64,000 bases of DNA, from assembly GCA_928212115.1 (NCBI GenBank), contig CAKMRJ010005523.1, positions 147,688,984 through 147,752,983 on the forward strand, read 5' to 3'. This DNA comes from Lactuca virosa (taxonomy: Eukaryota > Streptophyta > Magnoliopsida > Asterales > Asteraceae). A program made the position numbers and the translations under genes. Below the pieces are notes generated by a model. The model was not told the DNA's origin. It saw nothing but the letters and a program-made list of their open reading frames with translations, and searched no databases. Positions 1 through 11,026 of this stretch are shown here, in pieces (position 1 is the stretch's first letter; the number at the start of each line of letters is the position of its first letter).

Positions 1-1
1 T

Positions 2-3000
2 GACCCATACCTTCCTACCCCGCCTCCCCCTAGTCAGATCATACAAGCCTCAACCGCACCCATCAATCCTGATAGTACCGCAGCCCCATCTTCCACCACA
101 CTCTCAAAAAGACTCAAGAAGGTAGCATCAGCCAACCAAGGCCCCCGCAACGTCTCTAAGAAACATGGAACCCCAACAAAGAAAGCTGCTCCCAAAAACA
201 CTAAACCCTCCAAGAAAAGAAAACTCAAACCGATTGTGCCCTCAGATGACGACTCAGATGACAATCAATCTCACTCTCCCTCCATGCAACTTCTGAGTGA
301 TTCTGATGATGACGAGCAACCAATTGCTATCCTCAAGAAAAGAAAAACCAAATCCACCGACCAAATGCGTGACCGGACTGATACCTCAGCCTCTAAAAAG
401 GCTCCGGTAGTCCTTGGGGTGGCCGCAGACCCATTCAATACAACCATCCATTTCTACTCAGACACAGAAAGTGTGTCCGTTTCACCTAATCGTGGAGACT
501 CCCCCCAGTTCACTCCCAAGGGGATGGAATTGGTTCTCGCCCTAAGGTCTCCAGGGCTTCCCGTCTACATTTCTTTACTCCTGAGGAGTTGAACTCCATC
601 CTTTTGTCTGTCACCCAAACACTTCAAACACCTTCCCAACTGCAGGGCACTTCTTCAGCCCTTGCCAGAACTGAGCCGAGGCCAGACTTGACCACGGGTC
701 AAGGAGACCAAGGACGCTCAGGAAATCCTACTCTGCTTACATCTTTTCCAGGTGGTTTAGGCACAGTGAGCACAAATGTGCAAGGATTTGTGAACCCGAG
801 GGACACCTCGGTGCGATATCAAGGATTTGACGGTGAAGAATCTATTGATTCAGGGCAACATTACACTCCGGTCTCAGACTTCGATATCAAGAAGTATGTT
901 GCTTTCCGCAGGGCATTTCAAGCTAGAAAGGATCAACAAACCAAGCAACTTCAACAGAAACATCAAGAGATTGAAATCGTCGCCAAGTACTGGGCCAACG
1001 CCATCAACAACGCCAATACGGTGGCCACAATCCAAAAGGTCTAGGAGTGGATGTCTTCAATGGCTGAGACAATCTGCAAAGCTCAGACAAATCTTGATGG
1101 TGAAGGTACTTCAAAACTCCCTCCAACTCCAACTGCTAGAGATTCTCAAGACGATGGCACCGCAATCGAAGTCAGCTCCGCACCTACATTCGGGAACGAC
1201 GACTTTGTCATCAATGAGGTAATTCAGCCTACCCCTTTTGATGATGATTTAATGATTTTTGATGAGGAAGAAGCTTCGAGTGGCTCTCAACACTCAAACT
1301 CCAAGCCTAAAGAGAAGAAGAAGAAAAAGAAGATTGTTGTCTCAAGGAAAGAATTTCTGAGTCTACAAGCTAAAGTAGATCAGATTCTTGCTGCGGTTAA
1401 GCCCACTCAACCGCAACCTGAAGACATGCCGGGACTGCAGTCCCTTATTGAAAGGATTGAGCGACTTGAAACCCGTGAACGACTAGCTGCTGAGCGGATT
1501 TCTCTGAAAGTTGAAATGGGAATTCGTTCCCTAGATACAAGTCGTCAGGCTGATCATCAAAAATTTATGGCTGCTACGGAGCGCATCATCTCTGAGGTAT
1601 CCGCAATCAAGACAGATCTTCAAACAACCATTGCAGATCAGTCCACTCACTCGAAGAAGCTGATAGATGAAAATCATACTGCTTATGAGTCCACCATCTC
1701 GGTCCTCCAATCTACAATCAACAGACTTCAACGCTCTCTCTCTTCAAACTTTCATGGTCCTGGAATTCTTCAACTTACCAAGGAGATTCATCGACTACTC
1801 TTTAACCCTGCCATCCCAAACAATCAGTAGCTAGCTGATGCACTCAAAGCTCAATTCCTGGATGTGTATGCTAAAGTCGATGGTCTTAAGCAATGGCTTG
1901 AGGAATCCCCACCTCTGCATTCCTCAAGAGGGGGAAGTGGTGAAGACCATCATCATTCAGACAACATTTCTCACCAACATACAAACTCCCCCATCATAAA
2001 TGATAAAGTTCCTACACCGCAACCATCTCCTCACAAGAATCCAAGTCATCAAACTCCACCGCAACATCAGTCTCCACCGCAAAAGGAAATCATTCATGAA
2101 ACCAATCCTTCTCCTGAGCGACCAGAGACCCCTCCCTACTTCAAGAACCTAGCATCCAACATGTCATCCGAACATTTCAATGATTCTCCCGCAACAAAAC
2201 AGAAGAAAGCCGATTGGAAAGCAGCCAAATTTGCTGAGCTTATCTGGAGAGAAAACGGATTCGACATAACCATGGATGAATCCTTAGTCAATTCTTGGAT
2301 CAACCCACACCGAAGACTACTGGATGATGACTATAAACCTTATCTTACTTATGCTGAACCCCCTTCTGATGGCTACTGGGATGTTCCAATCTCTCCCAAT
2401 GCCAAATACTTCACTGTATTTGAGCAGTTTGACCGCAGCCTACCTGATCACAAGAGACTGCCCATGGAATTTGAAAGACTCAATTTATTCCACGCCAAAC
2501 ATGCTTCTTCAATAGAGAAAATCTGGTCTAATCATAGACCATCCGCAGTCAAGAACTTTAAGCCCCGGAAAATCATGAAAGCTGACTTCATCCAATATAC
2601 TCTTACAAGAAGGAATCAGGACTATGTCCGCACCCAACCTGACTTCCCATGCACGAATCCAGTAGAAGTCTTCCTGATAGGAAAGGTGTTCCAAAACAAA
2701 GCTGAAAAGTATCCGAAGATGAAGATAGCATTGGAAAGGGCAAGCACATTTCTAAAAGAAACTGTCTGTGACTTCGCAAAGATTGATGCAGATATTCACC
2801 CTGTCCTTGCCAAAAAGTTCGATCTACCACCACTTGATCCTGCACCAATGGTTACTAAAGGTTTTCAAGAGAGATCTCTGGGTGCAACAAACTTCCCAGA
2901 TCTTGGAGTCATCTTTAAACGAAAGGTCAATGAAACCAAATATTTCATCCCTTTGACTGCCATGAATCGTCTTACAAGGAAGCAAATTGAAGTTTGTCGA

Positions 3001-3129
3001 ACCGCAGTTCAAAAGTCAAAACACACAACTGCCGAAGTCAAGTTCGAAATTTTAAGGAGAATCACCTGGTTAGCGAATGTTAGAAAATTTTGGTGGATTC
3101 TCATCAAGTTCCTGAAACTCGATAACTGA
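2..3129 (+). pseudogene. Env-position ORF of Sirevirus-like copia element H (3' part, broken)
   Basis: This is the downstream part of a long extra ORF lying between pol and the 3' LTR, where Sireviruses carry their so-called env-like gene. The reading frame is already open at the left edge. It starts as a Lys/Ser/Asp-rich segment with basic and acidic clusters (to about 590), shifts frame by one base near 500-590, and continues in one frame to 3129 apart from in-frame TAG codons at 1042-1044 and 1828-1830. The part at 1300-1760 is a heptad-rich coiled-coil candidate after a poly-Lys stretch. 1900-2140 is Pro/His/Gln-rich. 2160-3129 is a compact Trp/Phe-rich domain that I do not recognise. I see no signal peptide or convincing transmembrane segment, so an envelope function is not supported by this sequence. 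The ORF ends about 20 nt before a polypurine tract. Three lesions make it non-functional as read. Confidence 0.7.
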
Positions 3130-3151
3130 AGAAAAGTTAAAGAGGTCACTT

Positions 3152-3160
3152 AGGGGGAAA
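3152..3160 (+). promoter_or_regulatory. Polypurine tract of element H
   Basis: The purine run AGGGGGAAA lies one base before the TG start of an LTR and just after the env-position ORF. This is the expected place for the plus-strand primer of a + oriented retroelement. Confidence 0.7.
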
Positions 3161-3161
3161 T

Positions 3162-3688
3162 TGTTGAATCATATAAGTGACCCTCTTGAACTAAGTCTAA
3201 CGCAACATACCAAGATCCGCAGTCAACACTGATCAACACTCCCATCCGAAGTCATCATCATTAGCAGTTCAATATCTTGTTTTTCTAGTTTAGCTCTTTA
3301 TCTGCTTTTATTAGAATACTCTCTTTTGTCCAGTATGCCTTGCATGGCTACTCATAGATAGTTGAACAAGTGTAATACTTGAGTCTCTATATATAGAGCT
3401 CAATCTTTCTTATTTAAGATCTCCGATAACACTTCGCATCTTGAATCTCATATTCTGTGTTATTATTCTCATCCCATTCTTACTCTCAAAGTTCACTAAA
3501 ATATAACTGATTATTATCTCCCTACGGAGCAAGTCATTCTTGACTTAATCACTAAGTTTGATCTCACTTACTAACTTGGTCTGAATGCATTCCTTGTTAA
3601 GAATCAACTTATGTGTATACTTGATATAATATCTGCTGTCATTTATATTTCCTTACATTTCCGCAACTAACTCTCTAATTATCTAACA
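3162..3688 (+). repeat. 3' LTR of copia element H
   Basis: About 527 bp, starting TGTTGAATC and ending CTAACA (TG...CA), directly after the polypurine tract. A TATA box (CTATATATAG) lies at 3387-3398. The right flank (from 3689) is the interior of gypsy A's LTR, which lacks about 213 bp compared with its partner LTR. H therefore most simply inserted into that LTR. The 5' part of H is off the left edge. Confidence 0.75.
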
Positions 3689-3854
3689 AATCCACAAACT
3701 GTAAGCTAATGCTTAATGAGTCCCCCAGAGCATACCCCACACACAATCCACATAACACATATCATGTTAGCTATAAAGCTACACATATCACATAAGCCAT
3801 CCATACAACATATAAGGAAGCCACGGAAACCCTCCAGGGTCTTACACCTAATAC

Positions 3855-3936
3855 CACGGGATCCCCCACGTGGTCTTATTTGTCATGGGAACCCCCACAA
3901 GGTCTTCCTTCCTTGGGAACCCCCACAAGGTCTTCA
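3855..3936 (-). repeat. Short tandem repeats in the 3' LTR of A
   Basis: Three imperfect units of about 28-30 bp share the core GGGAACCCCCAC followed by RTGGTCTT or AAGGTCTT. One unit contains the palindrome CCACGTGG. The partner LTR has an extra unit. Confidence 0.7.
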
Positions 3937-4660
3937 CTACCAAACAAGACATAATGCAAACCATACAAGCAGATATACTAGGATGTCATGGAGACCCTCC
4001 AAGGTCTTATACCAAATGCCACGGGAACCCCCACGTGGTCTTCCATGCAAATGTCATACTAACATAACACATAATCAATCAACAGTCCACATAACATAAA
4101 ATGGGCCGACCTTGGTGCCTTAGACCCATTAGTAAGGTGATAATACTCACCGTCTGGTAAATCAGTAAGTTGCTCTCCTAACAAGCCGTAACCGCCCGTG
4201 TTGAACAATAATAACATTACTCAAGGTTAGGACTGAACACAATCCAATTGAAGAGTCCAAACCCCAAGTCCTTTAACAATGGCCCAAAAGTCTTCCTTTG
4301 CTATTGGGCCCAAAGTTATGTTTAATTATCATTAATGGGCCTGATGGCCCAATAAAGCCATAGAAAGCATGGCCCAAAATAGACAAGTTGGCCTACCAAT
4401 CCAAAACATGACCAGGCCCAATGACTAATCAAGGCCCAAAAGCTTACAAGCCCAAAACAAGTCCAAGTCCATCTGCTGTGCGCACGCCTAGCGTACTACC
4501 CTAGTACGCGCAGCGTACTGAGTCCCTGAGTCGTACGAGCTGCGTACGCTAAGTTACGCCCTGCGTACTAACAGATTAAGCACTTTCTTCCATTAAGTGC
4601 TTACTACTCGATTTTCTAATGTCCAATAATAAGATCTGAGCTCATTAAGACGTCCTAGGG

Positions 4661-4681
4661 CATAAAGTTGGCAACTTTATG
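4661..4681 (-). promoter_or_regulatory. Conserved LTR hairpin (A, 3' LTR)
   Basis: Perfect 9-bp arms CATAAAGTT / AACTTTATG around the loop GGC. About 670-690 nt inside the LTR and downstream of its TATA box, so probably transcribed. Confidence 0.6.
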
Positions 4682-5347
4682 CCTTTACATGTCCCATATG
4701 TTCCCAACAACCCATTAAGACCTTTCTAAGGGTCTTAATCCATGCATGAGGTCAAAACACCCATCAAGACTTCATTTTTATGCTATGAATGGACCAAAGG
4801 ACTTCAAATCTAACAATTTCAGCCTCTGGAGTTGCTCAACTCTCAAGAGGAGGTCCAAAACCAACTAAAGGGACAAAATAGAAAACCCTAGCTAGATCTA
4901 ATGAATAAGATGGCAAGATCAAAGCTTTATACCTCTAGAAGCTCCTTAAGGTGAACTAGATGCAGATTCTTGAAGCCTAAAGCCACTCCAAGCTTGCTTA
5001 GCAACTCCTCCTTCTTGAATGGACTCTAAAATGGCCACAGATGCACTCCTTAAGCTCAAAACACACTCTCAAATGATTCTAGGGTTTTTAGGGACGTTTG
5101 AAGGTGAAGGAGGCTGATTAGGGTGGAGCTCAAATGAGATAAGGATGCTTATATAGGTATCAAGTCTGGAAATTAGGGTTTTCATATTTGTCACCTAAGC
5201 CCCGCGTACGTGCTGGCCCTCCGCGATCATTTATGCATGGTACACTAAGCGTACTTATGAAGTACGCCCAATGTACTTAAGGGACTTAATATGTAATAAT
5301 AAAAACTTCAAGGGCTACAATGGCAATACCTGAATAGGAGTGTTACA

Positions 5348-5362
5348 ACTCTCCCCCACTTT
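5348..5362 (-). promoter_or_regulatory. Polypurine tract of element A
   Basis: On the minus strand this reads AAAGTGGGGGAGAGT and abuts the LTR start TGTAACACTCC. It lies just after the pol stop codon at 5365-5367. Confidence 0.8.
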
Positions 5363-5364
5363 GA

Positions 5365-6700
5365 TTAGACTTCGTCCTCGAAGTCCGTACACGCAAATAG
5401 ATCGGGGTAATGTTCCCGCATCTCATCCTCTGGCTCCCATGTCCATTCGGAGCCCCTTCGGTGCTGCCATTGCACCTTTACAAGCTTCACTTCCTTTTTC
5501 CGAAGAACCTTGGTCTTCCTATCCAAAATCACAACGGGCCTCTCAATGTAGTTCAGGCTCTCGTCTACCTGAATTTCGCCAGAGAAACGACCACGACCTC
5601 ATCCGTGACACACTTCCGAAACTGTGACACATGGAAGGTGTTATGAATCTATCTATGCTCATCCGACAGCTCTAATCGATATGCCACCTTGCCAACCCGG
5701 GCCGTAATCCTGAAAGGGCCTATATATCGTGGCCCTAACTTTCCCCTCTTTCGAAACCTGATGACCCCCTTCCAGGGTGACACTTTCAATGGCACAAAAT
5801 CCCCCACCTGGAACTCACGATCTGATCGCCACCGGTCGGCATAAATTTTCTGACGACTCTGCGCGACCCGCAGCCGGTCGCACACCTGCTGAATCAACCC
5901 GGTAGTTTTGAGCACCACCTCAGTGCTCCCCATGACTCGGTGTCCAACCTCGTCCCAGCAAATCGGTGTCTTACATCTCCTGCCATACAACATCTCAAAT
6001 GGAGGTTGGTCGATACTGGCATGGTAACTGTTATTGTATGAAAACTCTGCCAATGAAAGGTACGTATCCCAACTCCCTCCAAAATCCAACACACATGCTC
6101 GCAGCATATCCTCCAGTGTCTGGATCGTCCTCTCGCTCTGGCCATCTGTATGAGGGTGGTATGCTGTACTAAAATGCAGCTGAGTGCCCAGTTCCTCGTG
6201 GAACTTCTTCCAGAACCTGGATGTAAACCGAACATCCGCGTCAGAGACTACCGATAATGGCACCCCGTGTCTAGCCACCACCTATCGCACATAAATATCC
6301 GCCAACTTCTTGACGGATATACTCTCAGAGATCGGAATAAAATGGGCACTCTTCGTCAGTCTTTCTACGATCACCCATATGGCGTCCACACCCCTTGCCG
6401 TCCTCGGTAACTTCGTAATGAAGTCCATAATGATCTCTTCCTACTTCCACATGGGAATGGGTAGCGGCTGAACCTTGCCATGAGGCCGCTGATGCTCGGC
6501 CTTGACCTTCCTGCAGGTCAAGCACTGCTGCACAAACCAGGCGATCTCCCGCTTCATGCAGAGCCACCAGTAACTCTGTCTCAAATATATAAACATTTTT
6601 GTAGACCCTGGATGTATAGAAAACTTGGACTTGTACGCCTCCTCCATATCTTCTGCCTCACTCCTACAGTCACCGATACCCATACTCGGCCACACTGTGT
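5365..6700 (-). pseudogene. Integrase with chromodomain-like C-terminus, element A
   Basis: This is the 3' end of A's pol. The zinc-binding region is visible at about 6695-6450 (IHPGSTKM, then CLTCRKVKAEH), followed by the catalytic core (MDFITKLP near 6425; VVSDADVRFTSRFWKKF near 6240; TDGQSERTIQTLEDML near 6145), so the DDE residues are present. Next come the GKLGPRYIGPFRI module and a chromodomain-like tail (LNYIERPVVILDRKTK ... SEWTWEPEDEMREHY) ending at a TAA. A G-to-A stop replaces a Trp codon near 6440, another stop lies near 6283, and there are stop/frame breaks near 5575-5650. The protein would insert cDNA into chromatin; this copy cannot be translated whole. Confidence 0.85.
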
Positions 6701-7597
6701 CAAAAGGCCATGACTATCCTTAACAAACAAAGGATACTGCCCCGAATCCACTCTATCTTCCAGTTCTCCTTCTTTACCCCCCTCGACCTGAGCCTCCATG
6801 ATCATATCCAACAATGGAGAGATCACGGTCATCCTCAAGCAAACGTTCCCAATCAGGGAACCTGCCGCCTTGCATCTCAAAGCATCGACCACCATGTTGG
6901 CCTTCCCGGGATGGTATAAGATCTCACAATCATAGTCCTTCAGCACATCCAACCACCTCCTCTGTCGCATGTTGAGGTTCTGCTGATCCATCAAATACTT
7001 CAAACTCTTGTGATCAGTGTAGATGGTGCACATCATTCCATATAAGTAATGCCTCCAAATCTTGAGGGCAAACACCACTGCCCCCAATTCCATGTCGTGA
7101 GTGGGGTAATTCGCCTCATGAGGCTTCAACTGCCTCGAGGCGTAAGCTATCACATACCCCCTCTGCATCAGTACCACACCTAACCCTGAAATCGATGTGT
7201 CACAGTACACCACCAAATCATCTAACCCCTCAGGTAGTACTAGAATCGAAGCCTCACATAACCTCCGTCTCAGGGTCTCAACAGCCAACTGCTGATCCGT
7301 ACCCCATCGAAATGTCATATTCTTCGTGGTCAAGCGGGTGAAGGGCACAACAATCTTGGAGAAATCCTGGATGAATCTTCGATAATAGCCTGCTAGACCC
7401 AAGAAGCTACGGATCTCGGAAGCATTCTTCGGTACTTCCTACCGCATCACTGCCTCAACCTTAGCTGGATCAACCGAAATACCCTCCTGGATGATGATGT
7501 GCCCCAAAAACTGTACCTCCCGCAACCAAAAATCACACTTGGAGAACTTGGCATATAGCCTCTCCGCCCTCAGGGTCTCCAATACCTTCCTCAGATT
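6581..7597 (-). pseudogene. RT connection and RNase H domains, element A
   Basis: This is the part of pol between the RT palm and the integrase. GLAGYYRRFIQDFSKI begins the connection region near 7400. RNase H acidic motifs are present in order: VYCDTSISGLG, HDMELGAVVFALKIW and YTDHKSLKYLMDQQ. The 3' end runs into the integrase zinc-binding region. The RT palm lies on the far side of a 2,260-bp solo LTR, and the small segment 7403-7597 (LAGY back to the inserted LTR) is read with stops. Confidence 0.85.
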
Positions 7598-7602
7598 CTG
7601 CT

Positions 7603-9862
7603 TGTCACACCCCCGAACCTTCAGAACGGACGACAGAAACGTCCGGGGGTGGGTGACGTTATGCGTAGTATCACAACAGTTGTATCATAGTAAGCGAAGT
7701 AAACACAACCATTACATTATAATAAGAATATTTACAGAGTTTGAAAACATGGTTTGTACATAATAGTATATTTAAAAGTAACAAAAGATAAAGACTGGAC
7801 TTCAAGATGCTCCACCTTCTCCAAAAGTGAGCGAAGATACCTGTCTATCGCCGCCCTGAGAATACAAGCGATTTTGAAAAACGTATCAGCATAAAGCTGG
7901 TGAGTTCATAAGCATGTTTTGTATTGGAAACTAGTCACTGAATTTGTAAAATTGATTCCTTTTCATTATAAGTAAATATCGTTTGTATCGAAAACCTTCG
8001 TTATTGAGTTCCGAGATATGTATCCATGCTTCCCAAGAAAATCCAATATTTTCTAACATGATCGTTGAGTATTGAATGAAAAGTATGTTTCGCTTGAAAA
8101 CCCTGGTTACCACCAGTAAGTAAGGTAGTTTTATTATTCAAATAAAACCAAGAGTTTGATTCGCTGGAATACCCTCCAGTAAGTAGATAGGTAGTTTTAT
8201 TAATAAAAACAAAACTATTGAAGAAGTAATCCCGTAAACAAAGGTTAGTTTATACTTATTGTGAGTTGGATAACCATGCTAATATAACACGTGACCTCCT
8301 TGCCGTTTCTTCAGATGTCGTACGATTACAAAATTTGTCACCCCAGGCGTGCCCGCCTAACTGTAGCTAACAGTTCAGGTGTGGGATTGTCAGTCCCGAA
8401 TAGATCTATTCACAAATTTCACGCTCTCCCTCCAGGAGACTCTGGTTACACTTCCGGAGAGGATTTATTGGTACCCAGAAGGGCATAACGAAGATAAGTC
8501 TCACAATCCTGTATTAACTAGTTTACGTGTAGTTCGGTTGTTCTTGAATTCGAAATCATTAATAAGCAATGTAGAGTATAAATATTTATACAAAATAATT
8601 ATTCAGTAAGATACTCTCGTTATTCGTATGGATAAACTAAATCTGTCATAATTTATATATTTGACTTTGCATAGAGTTTTATTCTGTAAAACTGGTAATG
8701 AAATCCCCAAACTATACCTATTATAGTTTGATTGATAAGTTATGTTTATGAACTATTCGGAAAACTATGCAATTATGTTTAGAAAACGTCCCTTATGCTC
8801 CGCATATTACAAAAGGGATAAAGTATCTAAATGTTTAACGTAAAACCATTGTAAATGCATCAGTTTTTAAGTTGCGAAAACCTTTATGTTTGGGTTGTAT
8901 TCCCCCCTGAAAACGTTATAAAAACTTATAAAAGCGTAGGGGTATGAACTCACAGTTTAACGTAGGATTCGGAGGTACGATCGGTTACGAGTGCTGAGTG
9001 TCACTGATGTTTCGTACACAGGTGGATCCTATTAACATATAATAACACATATACGTATTAGATTAAGGTATTCCATGACAAAACATGACGGGAAACCACC
9101 CTAAGGACTTGGAAATGTTTGGAACTAAGTGTCGGAGACATAAACGATCGAATAAAGGAGGTGTATGGTCATTAGGGTGTGTGTACGGCCAGGGTGTACG
9201 GCCAGGCTGTGTGTGCGGTTGCACACAGGAGTGTGCGGCCGTACAGAGGGTGTGTGCGGCTGTACACTCCTCATTTGTGCCCGAAATGTCGATTTTTAGG
9301 TGTTCTAGTGCTAATACCAAGTCCTACTAGTGAATGAAGGCCAAACTCTTCACTTTGGAGAGCTTTAAGGTGTGTACGGCCACCTTATGAAGGTGTGTGG
9401 CCGTACACCTTCAAAGGATGAAGAACACGAAGAACACTAAGAGTTTTAGGCTTAGATTCAAGTGTCTTACCAATATAGCAAGCTGAATGATGAAGTAGTT
9501 CACGTTTTTGAGGCCTTTAGAGTGTTCTTGGATGAAGTTTTTAGAGAGAGAAAGTAGAGTGCAGCCAAAGGAAAAGAATGAGTGAAGGGGGTCACTCTAT
9601 ATATAAAGGGACAAGTGTGCGGATGGAGGATGGGTGTGCGGCCGCACACTCATGTGTACGGCCGTACACTCCTCCTGTGAGAGTGTATGGCCCGAATGTT
9701 GTACTACGACTTGGTATTGCTCGACCTAGAACTCAACCTTTGATTGTACGAAGCTTAGAAAGTATCATTACACCCTCAAACGGTGTTAAATGATGATAAA
9801 AATCGAGTTTAATATTGATAACATTAACTGATCTTACAAGTTAGAAGTTCCGGGTTGTCACA
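7603..9862 (-). repeat. Solo LTR (F family) inserted in A's RT gene
   Basis: A 2,260-bp non-coding insert flanked by the 5-bp duplication CTGCT (7598-7602 and 9863-9867). On the minus strand it starts TGTGACAACCCGG and ends GGGGTGTGACA, matching the ends of the F-element LTR at 51615-54093. No internal region or primer site is present, so this is a solo LTR left by LTR-LTR recombination. It carries GTGTACGGCC / GGCCGTACAC palindromes at 9170-9262, 9370-9410 and 9625-9690, and a TATA-like run at 9598-9608. Confidence 0.88.
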
Positions 9863-10320
9863 CTGCTCATGCTACATTGGTCTTCGAGTAGACCAGGATA
9901 TCATCAATAAAAATGATCACCGACCGATCCAACATCGGTCTACACACCCTGTTCATGAGATCCATGAACGCTGATGGGGCATTGGTGAGCCCAAATGGCA
10001 TCACCACAAACTCATAATGCCCATACCGAGTCCTAAAAGATGTCTTCGGTATGTCATCATCTCGAATCCTCATCTGATGGTATCCCGACCGAAGATCAAT
10101 CTTGGAAAACCAAGACGCACCCTGCAGCTGATCAAACAAATCATTGATCCCTGGTAACGGATAATGGTTCTTCATCGTCAGTTTTTTCAGCTCTCGATAA
10201 TCAATGCAAATCTTGTGCGATCCATCCTTCTTTTTCACAAACAGGATCGGGGCTCCCCACGTGGAACTGCTCGGACAGATAAACCCTCGGTCTAGCAGCT
10301 CCTAAAGGTGCATAGATAGC
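9863..10320 (-). pseudogene. Reverse transcriptase palm domain, element A
   Basis: Encodes the gypsy RT core: LFVKKKDGSHKICIDYREL, then FSKIDLRSGYHQMRI, FVVMPFGLTNAPSAF and the catalytic box IIFIDDILVYSK. The two aspartates of the FIDD box are intact. The frame is stopped at the 5' side (near 10300) by a TAG in place of a codon before ELLDRGFI, and at the 3' side by the inserted solo LTR. It would copy element RNA into cDNA in virus-like particles; here it is split from its own connection domain by 2.3 kb. Confidence 0.88.
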
Positions 10321-10957
10321 TCCTGCATCTTGAGCAGTGCTAGCTGGTATGGTACCTTCGCTATCGGAGCGGCACCCGACACCAAATCAATACGAAACTC
10401 AACCTGCCTCTCCGGAGGTACTCCTGGTAACTCTTTAGGAAAAACATCCCAAAATTCCTGTACAACCGGCACACTGCCCACATCTGTAGTGGTCTCAACC
10501 CTCATATCCGAGATATAAGCCAGAAATCCCGTACATCCCTGCTGTAGAAATCTCCATGCCCTCGCAGCCGAACAGAGGGTCGGCCCCTGCAAGGCCCTCT
10601 CACCATGTATAACCATTTCTCCCTCACTTGGGGTTCGAACCCTCACTAACTGGCGCTCGCAGTCGATCATGGCCCCATTGGCCCCCAACCAGTCTATCCC
10701 GACAATCACCTTCAACCCTCACAACGGTATCGGAACTAAGTCAACGCGAAACCTCTCTCCAAGCACATTCAGGACATAGTCCTGATACACCCTCGCAGCA
10801 CTCATAGTGCGGTCGTCAGCAATCTCTACCTCAAGCGGGGAATCCAAAGTTCCCGGCGCATCCTGAAACTTCTTGCTAAGCGCAAGAGACACAGATGATC
10901 GGGTAGCCCCCGAATCGAACAAAACATGAACCGACATACCATTGACCAAAAAGGTCC
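10302..10957 (-). pseudogene. Aspartic protease and linker to RT, element A
   Basis: The segment starts GTFLVNGMSVHVLFDSGATR; the DSGA catalytic triplet is intact at about 10920. It continues through VGIDWLGANGAMIDC to the RT-leading region ELPGVPPERQVEFRIDL. One stop/frame break lies near 10715-10720. In retrotransposons this domain cuts the Gag-Pol polyprotein. The upstream gag frame reaches it only if 10958-11026 is removed, which is the reason for the intron call. Confidence 0.85.
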
Positions 10958-11026
10958 CTATTCATAAGCACAATGCACATATAAGCAATGCAGATAAATA
11001 GAGAGTAGAGAAGAATAAAAACGTAC
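10958..11026 (-). other. Candidate 69-nt GT-AG intron between gag and protease, element A
   Basis: On the minus strand, the exon end GTGGCTG is followed by GTACGTTTTT, then a T-rich stretch, then TTATGAATAG before GGACCTTTTTGG. Removal joins gag (..DIVAG) to protease (TFLVNG..) in phase 1. If kept, the frame meets a TGA just before the acceptor. The same position and phase hold such a segment in elements C and D. Confidence 0.6.

Larger units (their letters stand above)
3689..5347 (-). repeat. 3' LTR of element A (U5 end missing)
   Basis: It matches 13124-14839 nearly base for base. In the element's sense it starts TGTAACACTCC at 5347, next to a polypurine tract. The segment equivalent to 12909-13123 is absent because the copy stops at the H LTR. 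Sense-strand TATA is near 5140-5155. Palindromic GTACGC/GCGTAC clusters lie at 5203-5275 and 4487-4564. Confidence 0.85.

Noticed and set aside
2..3129. True envelope glycoprotein in copia H
   Set aside because: No signal peptide, transmembrane span or cysteine pattern is visible in the part shown; only the genomic position suggests the name.
3855..3936. Regularly spaced repeats that resemble a small CRISPR array
   Set aside because: Units are imperfect, directly adjacent without unique spacers, and lie inside a plant LTR.
3716..4099. Plus-strand ORFs in the LTRs of A (also 13151-13562)
   Set aside because: They read through LTR tandem repeats on the strand opposite to the element and differ between the two LTR copies; no protein family is visible.
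9063..9330. Cys-rich ORFs on both strands
   Set aside because: Produced by GTGTACGGCC palindromes of the solo LTR; not coding.
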